64,000 bases of DNA from Pelomonas sp965229315. GTDB taxonomy: Bacteria; Pseudomonadota; Gammaproteobacteria; Burkholderiales; Burkholderiaceae_C. Below are positions 35,892 to 44,847 of the stretch, piece after piece. The stretch's first letter is position 1. Each line of letters begins with the position of its first letter. The stretch lies in the NCBI RefSeq assembly GCF_965229315.1, contig NZ_CBDDJA010000002.1, positions 1,798,001 to 1,862,000 of the forward strand, read 5' to 3'. A program made the position numbers and the translations under genes. Under the pieces are notes generated by a model. The model did no database searches, was not told the origin of the DNA, and saw nothing but the letters and a program-made list of their open reading frames with translations.

Positions 35892-35925
35892 CAGTGGTGT
35901 CCACTGGCCGGGGCATCCGGCCAGT
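35892..35925 (-). other. Two overlapping, mutually exclusive hairpins in the Hsp20 leader
   Basis: Hairpin A: ACTGGCCGG/CCGGCCAGT, 35903-35925, a perfect 9-bp stem with a 5-base loop. Hairpin B: CAGTGG/CCACTG, 35892-35906, a 6-bp stem with a 3-base loop. They share 35903-35906, so only one can form at a time. They lie between the predicted transcription start (near 35927) and the ribosome binding site (35885-35888). They may tune or time the heat response. Confidence 0.5.
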
Positions 35926-35933
35926 CAGGGCCG

Positions 35934-35961
35934 AATTAGGAACTGGCAAAAAATTTTCAAG
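35934..35961 (-). promoter_or_regulatory. RpoH (sigma-32) promoter of the Hsp20 operon
   Basis: On the minus strand CTTGAAA, then 14 bases, then CCTAATT. The spacing equals that of the groES promoter and fits the sigma-32 consensus. Predicted transcription start is near 35927, about 51 bases before the first Hsp20 ATG. Confidence 0.78.
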
Positions 35962-36045
35962 GGGTCCGCCGTGGCCCAATGGCTGCACCGTCACAGGCCG
36001 GCCTTTTGGGGAGCGGCGGCCTCGCCATCTCCCCAGCCGTGCACG

Positions 36046-37467
36046 TCAGGCGCCGGCTTCGGCCGTGGTGTCGCAGTCCATGCAGCGCTCGATGGGCGGG
36101 GCCGGCAGGTGCAGGTCGCTGTGCAACTGGCGCAGTGCGGTGCGCAGGCCTTCTTCCACGACCGGGTGGTAGAACGGAAAGTCCAGCATCTGCCGCACCG
36201 TGTCGCCGCGTTGCACGCTCCAGGCCAGCAGGTGGCCGATGTGCTCGGCGGCCGGGCCGATCATCTCGGCGCCCAGCAGCCGGCCGGTGCCGCGCTCGGC
36301 ATAGACATGCAGGCCGCCGCGGTTGACCCGCATGACGCGGCTGCGGCCCTGGTCCGCGAAGCTGACGCGGCCGGTGTCGAACGCGGTGCCCGCCGCCGTC
36401 AGCTCGGCATGGCTGGCGCCGGCCACGGCCATCTGCGGATCGCTGAAGACGATGCCCAGCGGCGTGCGGCGCGGGCGGTGGTGCACGTCGGGCCAGCGCG
36501 CGGCGTTGTCGCCGGCGATGCGGCCGCTGTCGGAGGCCTCGTGCAGCAGCGGCCGGTCGTCGGTGGCGTCGCCGGCCATGAAGACGGCACTGCGGCCCCA
36601 TTGGCCGGTGTGGCGGTCCACCTGGGGCTGGCCCGCCGCGTCGCGCGGCAGGCCCAGCGTGTCCAGGCCGAGGCCGTCGAGCGCCGGTTCACGGCCCGCA
36701 GCGCACAGCAGCAGGTCGAAATGCTCGCCGCCCACCAGCACCTGGTCGTTGACCCGCACGGGGTCCAGTTCGCCGGCATTCAGCGTCAGCGGCAGTTCCT
36801 CGGCAAACAGCTCGGCCGCCAGTGCCTGAAGCGCCGGGTCGCTCAGCGGGCCGACGCGCGGGCCGCGCGCGAACAGCCGCACGCGCACGCCCAGCCGGTG
36901 CAGCGCCAGCGCCAGCTCCAGGCCGATGACGCCGGCACCGTACACCGCCACGGACGCTGGCAGGTCGGTCCAGTCGAACACGTCGTCGTTGACGATCAGC
37001 CGGTTGCCCAGCCGCTCGCGCCAGCCGGCCGGGAGGCGCGGGCGCGACCCGGTCGCGATGACGACGGCACGCGCCTCGACGCGCTGCCCGCCCACGTCCA
37101 GCGTGCCGGTGCCGGTGAAGCGCGCACGCCCGGACAGGCGCGTGGCGTCGGGCCAGCCGTGCACGGTGTCGACGACGAAACCGACGAAACGGTCCCGCTC
37201 GCTGCGCACGCGCTGCATGACGGCCACGCCGTCGATGCGCGGCGCTTCGGCCCGCACGCCGAAGCGATGCGCCTCGCGCACGCCATGCGCCGCGTCCGCC
37301 GCCGCGATCAGCAGCTTGCTGGGCATGCAGCCGACGCGCGCGCAGGTGGTGCCGTAGTGCGCCGCCTCGATGAGCAGCAGCCGGTCGGTGTGCACCTGGG
37401 CGGCGCGGTAGGCCGCCATGCCGGCCGTGCCGGCGCCGATGATGGCGACGTCGCAGGAGAGGGTCAT
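36046..37467 (-). CDS. Dihydrolipoyl dehydrogenase-like FAD-dependent oxidoreductase
   Basis: 473 aa. FAD-binding VAIIGAGTAGMAAYRAA at the N-terminus is followed by the redox pair in TCARVGCMPSK (two cysteines five residues apart) and the NAD(P) fold VAVYGAGVIGLELALALHRLG near residue 185. The C-terminal catalytic motif is HPVVEE, keeping the His and Glu of HPTxSE. So it should reduce a disulfide substrate, perhaps lipoamide. No E2 lipoyl gene is adjacent. It overlaps the AraC gene start by four bases. Confidence 0.85.
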   Translation of the reverse strand: MTLSCDVAIIGAGTAGMAAYRAAQVHTDRLLLIEAAHYGTTCARVGCMPSKLLIAAADAAHGVREAHRFGVRAEAPRIDGVAVMQRVRSERDRFVGFVVDTVHGWPDATRLSGRARFTGTGTLDVGGQRVEARAVVIATGSRPRLPAGWRERLGNRLIVNDDVFDWTDLPASVAVYGAGVIGLELALALHRLGVRVRLFARGPRVGPLSDPALQALAAELFAEELPLTLNAGELDPVRVNDQVLVGGEHFDLLLCAAGREPALDGLGLDTLGLPRDAAGQPQVDRHTGQWGRSAVFMAGDATDDRPLLHEASDSGRIAGDNAARWPDVHHRPRRTPLGIVFSDPQMAVAGASHAELTAAGTAFDTGRVSFADQGRSRVMRVNRGGLHVYAERGTGRLLGAEMIGPAAEHIGHLLAWSVQRGDTVRQMLDFPFYHPVVEEGLRTALRQLHSDLHLPAPPIERCMDCDTTAEAGA

Positions 37468-38363
37468 GATGAAGGGGTCCTTCTGGGGGTCTGTGACGGC
37501 AGTTCGCCGAAGAGCTGGCGGTAGCGCGTGCCGAAATGGCCCAGGTGCTCGAAACCGGCATCCGCTGCGGCCTGGGACACGCGGGGATCACCCGCCGGCG
37601 TCGCGAGCAAGCGCTGGCGCACCGCGTTCAGCCGCAGGCTGCGCAGGTAGTGCACCGGCGTCATGTCCGCCACCTGGCGGAAGCCGTTCTGCAGGCTGCG
37701 CCGGCTCGTGCGCAGGCGCCGGCACAAGGTGTCGATGTCGGGCGGCTCCTGCCCGCTGGCGGCGACGAGCCGGTGGCTTTGCGCCACCAGGGCTGCCGCA
37801 GAGGCGCTGCCCACCCGCTGAACCGGGCCTGCGGCGGCTTCGAAGACCTCGGTCAGCGCCATGAAGAGAGCAGGCGCCGATGGCGGGCCGAGCAGCGCGC
37901 TGCGCAGGGCCCGCAGCGCCGCAGACGGTGCGCGCACGGCACCTCGCGCGAGCAGGGCATTCGCGCCGGCCCGCCAGGGCCGCGCGTCCAGCAGGCGGCG
38001 GAACAACTCGGCATCGAAGCTGCACGCCAGCAGCGCCATGCCGGGTGGCCGCTGCAGCATGAACTCCTGGCCGCCGCGCAGCACGGCCACCAGGCCGTCG
38101 TCGAGTTCCCGGCCCTGCATCCAGGGCTGGCCGGCGCCCGCGCCGTGCAGCAGCGCGAAGCACAGCTGCCCCGCGGGCAGGCAGCCCTGCTGGGCCACGC
38201 GCTCGCTCATCCATTTGCGGAACAGGTGCAGGCCGGGCGTGGCCGTCTCGACCAGCGCGCTGCGCATGCGGCCCGGCGACAGCTGCGTGTAGCGCTGCTG
38301 CCACTCGGGCGCCGAGGCGCCGTGCAGGTGGAAGTCGTCGAAAACGTGCTGGCGTATCGCCAT
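37464..38363 (-). CDS. AraC-family transcriptional regulator
   Basis: 299 aa from ATG 38363 (MAIRQHVFDDFHLHGASAPE). The N-terminal 190 residues are effector/cupin-like, unassigned. The C-terminal AraC domain from about residue 215 has the two helix-turn-helix parts, DIDTLCRRLRTSRRSLQNGF and VSQAAADAGFEHLGHFGTRY. Its stop overlaps the start of the flavoprotein gene (ATGA), so it may autoregulate that operon. The ligand is unknown. Confidence 0.85.
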   Translation of the reverse strand: MAIRQHVFDDFHLHGASAPEWQQRYTQLSPGRMRSALVETATPGLHLFRKWMSERVAQQGCLPAGQLCFALLHGAGAGQPWMQGRELDDGLVAVLRGGQEFMLQRPPGMALLACSFDAELFRRLLDARPWRAGANALLARGAVRAPSAALRALRSALLGPPSAPALFMALTEVFEAAAGPVQRVGSASAAALVAQSHRLVAASGQEPPDIDTLCRRLRTSRRSLQNGFRQVADMTPVHYLRSLRLNAVRQRLLATPAGDPRVSQAAADAGFEHLGHFGTRYRQLFGELPSQTPRRTPSS

Positions 38364-38499
38364 GGGTTGCTGTGGGCTGTGCGGGCCGGGCAAGGATAGC
38401 CCGCGCGGATGCCCGGCGCTGCGCTCGCGTTTTGCCGATTCGGGCTAACGCCCATCGCCGGGCGCCGCCCATACTGCGCCGCGAAGGAGGGCCCCTGCG

Positions 38500-39135
38500 A
38501 TGTGGACCCGACGCGCTGCGCTGGCCCTGGGTCTCGCAGCGCCAGACCTGAAAGTGCAAGCCATGACCCTGGACGACCTCAAGACCCAGCTGCTGGGCGA
38601 CTGGCACAGCCTCGCGCCGGAACTGCGCCCCAGCAGCCTGAAGAACCCCGACGGCAGCCTCAAGCCGTTCCATCTGCGGCGCGAGTTCCGCTGCCTCGCC
38701 GGAGATTGCTTCGAGCTGGCCATCACCAACTTCGCCGACCCGCTGGGCCGCGTGCCGCTGGCGCGCATGCTGATCCGCGGCCACATGGCCTGGCGCGGCG
38801 ACCATCCCATCGCCCCCGGCGCGCAGAAGGTGGACTTCGTCGCCGACCAGGCCTACGAGGTGACGCCCTTGCTGCAGGGCTTCGCCGATGTGCTGAACCA
38901 GGTCGCCGCCGCGGGCTATGCGCGCTGGGCGGTCGGCGGCACGCAGAGCGTCTTTGGCAAGACCTTCGCGCCGTTCGGCCTCGTCGAGGGCCGGCACTTC
39001 ATGGAGCACGACCTCGTGCACCTGCGCCACGGCCTGCTGTTCTGGGGCGCCCGTCACATCGATGGGCGCGGCTTCGACAGCGAGGAGAACCGGCCGACGA
39101 ACCTGCAGATCCCGTTGGCGCCGGCGCGACATTGA
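38500..39135 (+). CDS. Hypothetical protein, possibly exported
   Basis: 211 aa. AAGGAGG lies nine bases before ATG 38500, a strong ribosome binding site. The short N-terminus WTRRAALALGLAAP could be a signal region but is weak. The middle (FRREFRCLAGDCFELAITNFAD, then LLQGFADVLNQVAAAGYARWAVGG) looks globular. I do not recognise the family. It is divergent from the AraC gene and next to ackA on the same strand. Confidence 0.65.
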   Translation: MWTRRAALALGLAAPDLKVQAMTLDDLKTQLLGDWHSLAPELRPSSLKNPDGSLKPFHLRREFRCLAGDCFELAITNFADPLGRVPLARMLIRGHMAWRGDHPIAPGAQKVDFVADQAYEVTPLLQGFADVLNQVAAAGYARWAVGGTQSVFGKTFAPFGLVEGRHFMEHDLVHLRHGLLFWGARHIDGRGFDSEENRPTNLQIPLAPARH

Positions 39136-39229
39136 AGTCCGGCGGCCGCCGGGCGCCGGTGCGGCAGCGCACGGAAGCAGCGGCCGGGCGGCCCTAGAGT
39201 GGGCGACTTCTCAGCGAGGATCGCAGCCC

Positions 39230-40489
39230 ATGACAGCCGTCGCCCCGCCCCCAGGGGATGCGGGCCGGCGGCTCGCGCCCGAGCCCTGCCTGCTGGCACT
39301 GAACAGTGGCTCGTCATCGCTCAAGTTCGGCCTGTACCGCATGCGGGCGGCCGGCGTCGAGTGCCTGCTGGCCGGCGAGACCGAGCGCATCGGCGACACG
39401 GATGCCCGCACGCAGGCCAGGGATGGCGCCGGCCGCACGCTGCTGGATGAAGCCGCCCCCGTGCCCGATCAACGGGCCGCGGTGGCGCGGCTGGCAGGAT
39501 GGCTGGACGACGGGTGTTTCCCGCAGCCCCAGGCCATCGGCCACCGGATCGTGCATGGCGGGCCGCGGCTGAGCGAGCACTGCGTGATCGATGCCGCGGT
39601 GCTGGACGCACTGCACGCGGCGTCCGCGTTTGCGCCGCTGCACACAGGCCCGGCGCTGGCCGTGATCGCCTACTGCAGCGCGCACTTCCCGGCCGTGCCG
39701 CAGGCGGCCTGCCTGGACACGTGCTTTCACGCCCGCATGCCGGGCGTGGCCCGCACGCTGCCGCTGCCGCACGAACTGCGCGAGGCCGGCCTGCGGCGCT
39801 ACGGCTTTCATGGCCTCTCGTGCGAATCGGTCGTGCGGCAACTCCCCGCTGCGCTGCCGCAGCGCCTCATCATCGCCCACCTCGGCAACGGCGCCAGCAT
39901 CACCGCCGTGCGGGACGGCATCTCCATCGACACCAGCATGGGCCTGACACCGGCGGGCGGCGTGGTCATGGGCACGCGCAGCGGCGACCTAGACCCTGGC
40001 GTGCTCGTCTACCTGATGCGCGAAATGGCGTTTGATGGCGCAGCGGTCGAGGGGCTGGTCAACCATCGCAGCGGGCTGCTGGGCCTGTCGGGCCTCAGCG
40101 GGGACATGCGGGCCTTGCACGCGGCGGCCGCTGCCAGCGCCGATGCGCGGCTGGCCGTCGAGATGTTCTGCTACTCGGTGGCCAAAGCGGTGGGCGCGAT
40201 GCGAACCGCGCTGGGCGGTGCCGACATGCTCGTCTTCACGGGCGGCATCGGCGAGCACGATGCGGCGGTGCGCGCCGGCATCTGCGCCCACCTGGGCTGC
40301 CACGGCGTGCGGCTCGACGAGGCTCGCAATCGCCGAGGGCAGGGCCTGGTCAGCGGCGACGCCGAAGGTTGCCAGGTGCTGGTGCTGGCGGCGCAGGAGG
40401 AGGCGCAGATTGCCCGCCACACCTGGGCGCTGTGCGGGCCGCGGCCGCCGGTCGTCTCATCGCCGCAGCCAACGGCGCGCCAGGGCTGA
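39230..40489 (+). CDS. ackA: Acetate kinase
   Basis: 419 aa. It makes ATP and acetate from acetyl phosphate. Conserved blocks include LLALNSGSSSLKFGLYR, RRYGFHGLSCESV, HLGNGASITAVRDGISIDTS, and TGGIGEHDAAVR. A phosphotransacetylase gene is not adjacent. It supports fermentation or overflow growth at low oxygen. An N-terminal extension of about 18 residues (MTAVAPPPGDAGRRLAPE) precedes the usual start. Its end overlaps the convergent flavoprotein gene by 33 bases. Confidence 0.93.
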   Translation: MTAVAPPPGDAGRRLAPEPCLLALNSGSSSLKFGLYRMRAAGVECLLAGETERIGDTDARTQARDGAGRTLLDEAAPVPDQRAAVARLAGWLDDGCFPQPQAIGHRIVHGGPRLSEHCVIDAAVLDALHAASAFAPLHTGPALAVIAYCSAHFPAVPQAACLDTCFHARMPGVARTLPLPHELREAGLRRYGFHGLSCESVVRQLPAALPQRLIIAHLGNGASITAVRDGISIDTSMGLTPAGGVVMGTRSGDLDPGVLVYLMREMAFDGAAVEGLVNHRSGLLGLSGLSGDMRALHAAAAASADARLAVEMFCYSVAKAVGAMRTALGGADMLVFTGGIGEHDAAVRAGICAHLGCHGVRLDEARNRRGQGLVSGDAEGCQVLVLAAQEEAQIARHTWALCGPRPPVVSSPQPTARQG

Positions 40490-41989
40490 CCACGGCGTCG
40501 CCAGGCGGCTGCGCAGGTAGGCGTCCGCGGCCTGGCGAATGCCTTCTCCCTGCGTGGGGTAGGCGTGCATGGCATTCGCCAGCGTGCCCAGGCCGATGCC
40601 GGCGGCCATCGCCAGCGAGATGCTGTTGATCATTTCACCGGCATGCCGGGCCACGATGGTGGCGCCGAGGATCTTGTCGGTGCCCTCGCGGACGTGGATC
40701 TTCACGAAGCCATCATCCTCGCCGTCGGCGATGGCGCGGTTCACGTCGTGCATCGGCACCGTGAAGGTCTTGACGGGAATGCGCCGCTGCCGGGCCTCCT
40801 TCACGTACAGGCCCACGTGCGCGACTTCGGGGTCGGTGTACGTGCACCACGGGATCGTCAGCGTGCTCATGCGCTGACGCCCGAAGAAGAGCGCATTGCG
40901 CACGACGATGCGCGCCGAGGCCTGCGCCGTGTTGGTGTACTGGTGCGCCAGGCACACATCACCCGCCGCATAGATGCGCGGGTTGCTGGTGCGCAGGAAG
41001 TCGTCGACATGGATGCCCGCCACGGCGTCGTACGCCACACCGGCCGCTTCGAGGTTCAAACCCAGCACGGCCGGCATGCGGCCGATGCCGGTCAGGATGT
41101 CGTCGACGCGGGTGGTCGCCGTGTTGCCGTCGCTCACCAGCTCGACGACCTTGTGGCCGCCCTCCATCCACACCTTGGTCACCGTGCTGTTGAGGTGGAT
41201 CTCCACGCCATCTCGGGCCAGCGCGTCGGACACCATCTGCGCCGCATCGCGCTCCTCACGCGGCAGGAACAGCGGCTCGCTGTGCGAGATCAGCGTGCGC
41301 GAACCGAAGCGGGCGAACGCCTGGGCCAGCTCGCACCCCAACGGCCCGCCGCCGATGACGAGCAGGCTGTGGGGCAGCACCTGCAGGTCGAAGACCGTCT
41401 CGTTGGTCAGGAAGCCGGCCTCGGCCAGGCCCGGGATGTCGGGCAGCGCGGACCGCGAGCCCGTCGCGATGAGGGCCTTCCTGAAGCGAAGGGGCAAGCC
41501 GTCGACGTCCACGGTGTCGGCCCCGCTGAAGCGCGCCGTGCCGAAGAACAGGTGGATGCCCTCGCGTGCCAGGTTCATCGCCGAATCGGTGCGGCTGATG
41601 CGGGCCGTGATGCGGCGCATGCGCCGCATGGCCGCCGGGAAGTCGAAGCCGAACTCGGCCGGCGCCAGCGCGCCGAAGTTGACGGCGTTGCGCATGTCGG
41701 CCAGCAGCCGCCCGGTGCGGATCAACGACTTGGACGGGATGCAGCCGTCGTTCAGGCTGACGCCGCCCAGTTGATGGCGTTCGACCAAGGCCACGTGCAC
41801 GCCCAGCGCCGCGGCGGCGCGTGCCGCCATCAGCCCCGCCGGCCCGGCGCCGATGACCAGCAGCTCATAGACCGGCCGCGGCGGCGGGCTGCGCCAGCCG
41901 GCAGGGCTGACGTTGTCCAGCCGCTCGGCATCGTCTGCTCCCCGCGGCGGCACCCTGGCGGGGAGGGCGGCCAACGAGGTCAGCGGCAT
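40457..41989 (-). CDS. SthA/MerA-like pyridine nucleotide-disulfide oxidoreductase lacking the redox cysteine pair
   Basis: 510 aa from ATG 41989; a GTG at 42034 is in frame. FAD motif ELLVIGAGPAGLMAARAAAA and an NAD(P)-binding site LLVIGGGPLGCELAQAF are clear. Where disulfide reductases have GGTCLNxGCxPSK, this reads GGVSLNDGCIPSK: the first redox cysteine is Ser, as in soluble transhydrogenases. The end reads YPTQGEGIRQAADAY, without the His of HPTxSE. So disulfide reduction is unlikely; NAD(P) transhydrogenation is possible. It follows zwf and the glucoamylase-like gene on the same strand. Confidence 0.82.
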   Translation of the reverse strand: MPLTSLAALPARVPPRGADDAERLDNVSPAGWRSPPPRPVYELLVIGAGPAGLMAARAAAALGVHVALVERHQLGGVSLNDGCIPSKSLIRTGRLLADMRNAVNFGALAPAEFGFDFPAAMRRMRRITARISRTDSAMNLAREGIHLFFGTARFSGADTVDVDGLPLRFRKALIATGSRSALPDIPGLAEAGFLTNETVFDLQVLPHSLLVIGGGPLGCELAQAFARFGSRTLISHSEPLFLPREERDAAQMVSDALARDGVEIHLNSTVTKVWMEGGHKVVELVSDGNTATTRVDDILTGIGRMPAVLGLNLEAAGVAYDAVAGIHVDDFLRTSNPRIYAAGDVCLAHQYTNTAQASARIVVRNALFFGRQRMSTLTIPWCTYTDPEVAHVGLYVKEARQRRIPVKTFTVPMHDVNRAIADGEDDGFVKIHVREGTDKILGATIVARHAGEMINSISLAMAAGIGLGTLANAMHAYPTQGEGIRQAADAYLRSRLATPWSALARRWLRR

Positions 41990-42005
41990 GGGCGCCTGGA
42001 CCGGC

Positions 42006-43334
42006 CTAGAGCCAGCCACCGCGAAAGCCTGCACGCTTGAGGCCGTCGCGCACGCAGGACATGCCGCGCGTCAGCCGCCACAGCAGGCCCGAGCGGAAGT
42101 TCTCGATCATCAGGACGATCATGCCCTGGTCCAGTCCGAACTCGCCCTCGGACATCCAGCCCGCGCCGCCGCCAGCAGCCACGCCGCCGCCGGCGGTGGC
42201 GTTGAAGCCGCTGGCATGCACCGCGCGGCCGCGGCCTCCCGCCGTCTGGCCGTACATCAGGCGCAATGCCGGCAGCGCGATGTCGGGCGCGAACACCAGC
42301 GACGCGACGACGGACGAGCCGGTGATCGTGCCGTCGTCGGGCCCCCAGGGAACGCCACGCGCGGCGTAGCCATAAAAGGTCTGCTGGCGGCCCGTCACGG
42401 CTTGCGGCTCGACGCTGGGGCCGTCGCCGGCAGACAGGCCCCAGCAGTCCTGGCCGTAGCCCTCAAAGCCGCGCGGGTTGCGGATCGCGTACTGCCGCTG
42501 CACCTGCGTGGCGCGCCGGCTGTTCTCGAAATAGTCGCTGCCTTTCTCGCGCATGAAACGGTCGCGTATGCCGCGCAAGTCCAGCCACGCGTGCGAGAAC
42601 TCGTGCATGAACAGCGGGCCGGCCACCAGCAGGTCGATGTCGTAGAGGTTCTCCCACTGGTAGGTCAGGGTCCACGCCTGGAAGCTGGCGGCCGTCAGCG
42701 GGTGGGTGCGTGAACCCAGCCCCAGCACGTACAGCACCAGCGCCTCGTTGTAGCCCTGCCAGCCGTAGTTCAGGAAACCGCATTCGGGCTTCCAGCCCAG
42801 CGCCACGGCACCGGCATGCTCGGCCCAGTGCCAGTCCACGCGGTCGTACAAGGCCGTTGCCAGCCGCCGCAACTCGGCCTCGGCCGGCGTGGCACCGCTG
42901 AAGTAGGCCGCGGCCGTCAGCATGCCGATGACCAGCAGCGCGGTGTCGATGGACGACAGCTCCGACTGCCAGGTCCGCAACCCCGTCTGGACATCGAGGA
43001 AGTGGAAGTAGAAGCCGCGGTAGCCGGTGGACGCTGCGGTGCCGCTCTGGTCGCTGGCGGCGAAGAAGCGCAAGGTGGTCAGGCTGCGCTGAACGGCGTC
43101 GTCGCGCGCCAGCCAGCCGCGCTCCACCGCCACCGGGTACGCCGACAGCCCGAACCCCACGGCGGCGATGCTGACCGGTGAACCGCGCCGCGAGGTGTCC
43201 GCGACCAAGCCGTTGTGCGCCCGGGTCAGCTTCATGAAGTAGTCGAACGCGGTGCGCTGCAGGTCCTCCAGCATCCGGGCGTCGGCCGCAGTGACTCGCG
43301 CCAGGGCGCCGCGCCGGCCCTCAGCCGCCTGCAT
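42006..43334 (-). CDS. Glucoamylase-like protein (PF10091 domain)
   Basis: 442 aa. The domain is marked by AVGFGLSAYPVAVERGWL, GFYFHFLD, and CGFLNYGWQGYNEALVLYVLGLGS with the general-acid region and the EFSHAWLDLRGIRDRF block. It has no signal peptide visible, unlike exported relatives. It likely acts on a glucan or oligosaccharide. Its start overlaps zwf by 14 bases, so it is in one operon with zwf and the downstream flavoprotein. Confidence 0.83.
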   Translation of the reverse strand: MQAAEGRRGALARVTAADARMLEDLQRTAFDYFMKLTRAHNGLVADTSRRGSPVSIAAVGFGLSAYPVAVERGWLARDDAVQRSLTTLRFFAASDQSGTAASTGYRGFYFHFLDVQTGLRTWQSELSSIDTALLVIGMLTAAAYFSGATPAEAELRRLATALYDRVDWHWAEHAGAVALGWKPECGFLNYGWQGYNEALVLYVLGLGSRTHPLTAASFQAWTLTYQWENLYDIDLLVAGPLFMHEFSHAWLDLRGIRDRFMREKGSDYFENSRRATQVQRQYAIRNPRGFEGYGQDCWGLSAGDGPSVEPQAVTGRQQTFYGYAARGVPWGPDDGTITGSSVVASLVFAPDIALPALRLMYGQTAGGRGRAVHASGFNATAGGGVAAGGGAGWMSEGEFGLDQGMIVLMIENFRSGLLWRLTRGMSCVRDGLKRAGFRGGWL

Positions 43335-44754
43335 CGGCTGCCATCGGCCGCGGCTGCGCGATGTCGGGGTTCTGCCAGCCGCCGTCGGTGGCGATGAAGT
43401 GATTGGCAGCCGCCGGCCCCCAGCTGCCGGGCTCGTAGATGAGGGCCGGCGGGTGTTCGCGCAGCACCGGCTCCACGACCGCCCAGGCCGCCTCGATGGC
43501 GCTTTCGCGGCTGAAGAGGGCCCCGTCGCCGTTCATTGCGTCGGTCAGCAGACGTTCGTAAGGCGCGGGGTCGGCGGTGTTTTCTTCGAGCAGCGTGAAC
43601 TCGCGCGGCTCGCCGACGAAGGCCTTGCCCGCCCGCTTGACCCGCACCTGCAGGGAAATGGCCGAATGCGGCGACAGGTGAAAGCGCAGGCAGTTCGCCT
43701 CGTCCCCGGGCGCGGCGTCTGCGAACAAGTCCTGCGGCGGCGGCTTGAAGCGCACCACCACTTCGCAGGCGCTGACAGGCAGGCACTTGCCGGACCGCAG
43801 ATACCAGGGCACGCCGCCCCAGCGCCATGAATCGATGTGCAGGCGCAGCGCGCAATAGGTCTCGACGTCGGAGTGGTTGGCCACCTGCGGTTCGTCCCGG
43901 TAGCCCAGGTACTGGCCGCGCACGATGTCGTCGGGCGTCAGCGGGCGCATCGCCTCGAAGACGTCTTCCTTGTGGCGATGGACCGCCTCGAAATCGCGGC
44001 TGGCCGGCGGCTCCATCGCCAGCAGCGCGACGATCTGGAGCAGGTGGTTCTGCATCACGTCGCGCAGGCAGCCGGCGCTCTCGTAGAACGCCCCCCGGCC
44101 GGCGACGCCGAAGTCCTCGGCCAACGTGACCTGCACGCTGGCCACGTGCTCGCGGTTCCAGATCGGTTCGAGGAACGAGTTGGCGAAGCGGAAGTAGAGG
44201 ATGTTCATGATCGCCTCCTTGCCCAGGAAGTGATCGATGCGAAAGATCGCGTCCTCGTCGAACGCCAGCCGCGCCACGCGATGCAGTTCGCGCGCGGAGG
44301 CCAGGTCGCGGCCGAAGGGCTTCTCGACGATGACGCGGGCCTGGGCGGCCAGACCGGCCCGGCCCAGGCCCTGCATGACGGCCGGGAACAGGTCCGGCGG
44401 GATGGCCAGGTAGTGCGCCGGGCGCTGTGCGGCGCCCAGCGCCAGCCTGAGCGCATCGAAGGTGGCGGCCGCCCGGTAGTCGCCGCTGACGTAGTGCAGG
44501 GAATCCAAGAGGCGCGTCAGCGCGGCCTGGTCACGGGCGGGCCGGCCGTGCTCGATGCTGTCGCGGGCGCGCGCCCGCAGGGCATCGAGGGTCAGCGGCG
44601 AGGATGCCATGCCGATCACCGGCACGTTCAGCGTGCCGCGCCGGCACATCGCATACAGCGCCGGGAAGATCTGCCGGCGCGCCAGATCGCCGGTGATGCC
44701 GAACACCACCAGCGCGTCAGACGGCAGTCGGGCATCGGTCGGGTTGCGTCGCAT
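43321..44754 (-). CDS. zwf: Glucose-6-phosphate 1-dehydrogenase
   Basis: 477 aa. It makes 6-phosphogluconolactone and NADPH (or NADH). The nucleotide-binding start ALVVFGITGDLARRQIFPAL is complete, the catalytic site is RIDHFLGKEAIMN (usual RIDHYLGKE), and CLRDVMQNHLLQI and RSGKCLPV follow. With edd-eda at 17-20 kb it feeds the Entner-Doudoroff pathway. It is the first gene of a minus-strand operon with the glucoamylase-like gene and the SthA/MerA-like flavoprotein. Confidence 0.95.
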   Translation of the reverse strand: MRRNPTDARLPSDALVVFGITGDLARRQIFPALYAMCRRGTLNVPVIGMASSPLTLDALRARARDSIEHGRPARDQAALTRLLDSLHYVSGDYRAAATFDALRLALGAAQRPAHYLAIPPDLFPAVMQGLGRAGLAAQARVIVEKPFGRDLASARELHRVARLAFDEDAIFRIDHFLGKEAIMNILYFRFANSFLEPIWNREHVASVQVTLAEDFGVAGRGAFYESAGCLRDVMQNHLLQIVALLAMEPPASRDFEAVHRHKEDVFEAMRPLTPDDIVRGQYLGYRDEPQVANHSDVETYCALRLHIDSWRWGGVPWYLRSGKCLPVSACEVVVRFKPPPQDLFADAAPGDEANCLRFHLSPHSAISLQVRVKRAGKAFVGEPREFTLLEENTADPAPYERLLTDAMNGDGALFSRESAIEAAWAVVEPVLREHPPALIYEPGSWGPAAANHFIATDGGWQNPDIAQPRPMAADAGG

Positions 44755-44847
44755 GGGGCAGGGGCACTCCGGGGCACTGTGCGTGCCGGGCGCCCCGGGC
44801 GTCTGTGCGCTGCCGCACGACGGCGGGGGCGGCCTCGCGCCAAGGCG

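Noticed and set aside
40457..42034. MerA mercuric reductase with mercury resistance operon
   Set aside because: No merR, merT, merP or NmerA-type cysteine domain is present, and the first redox cysteine is missing.
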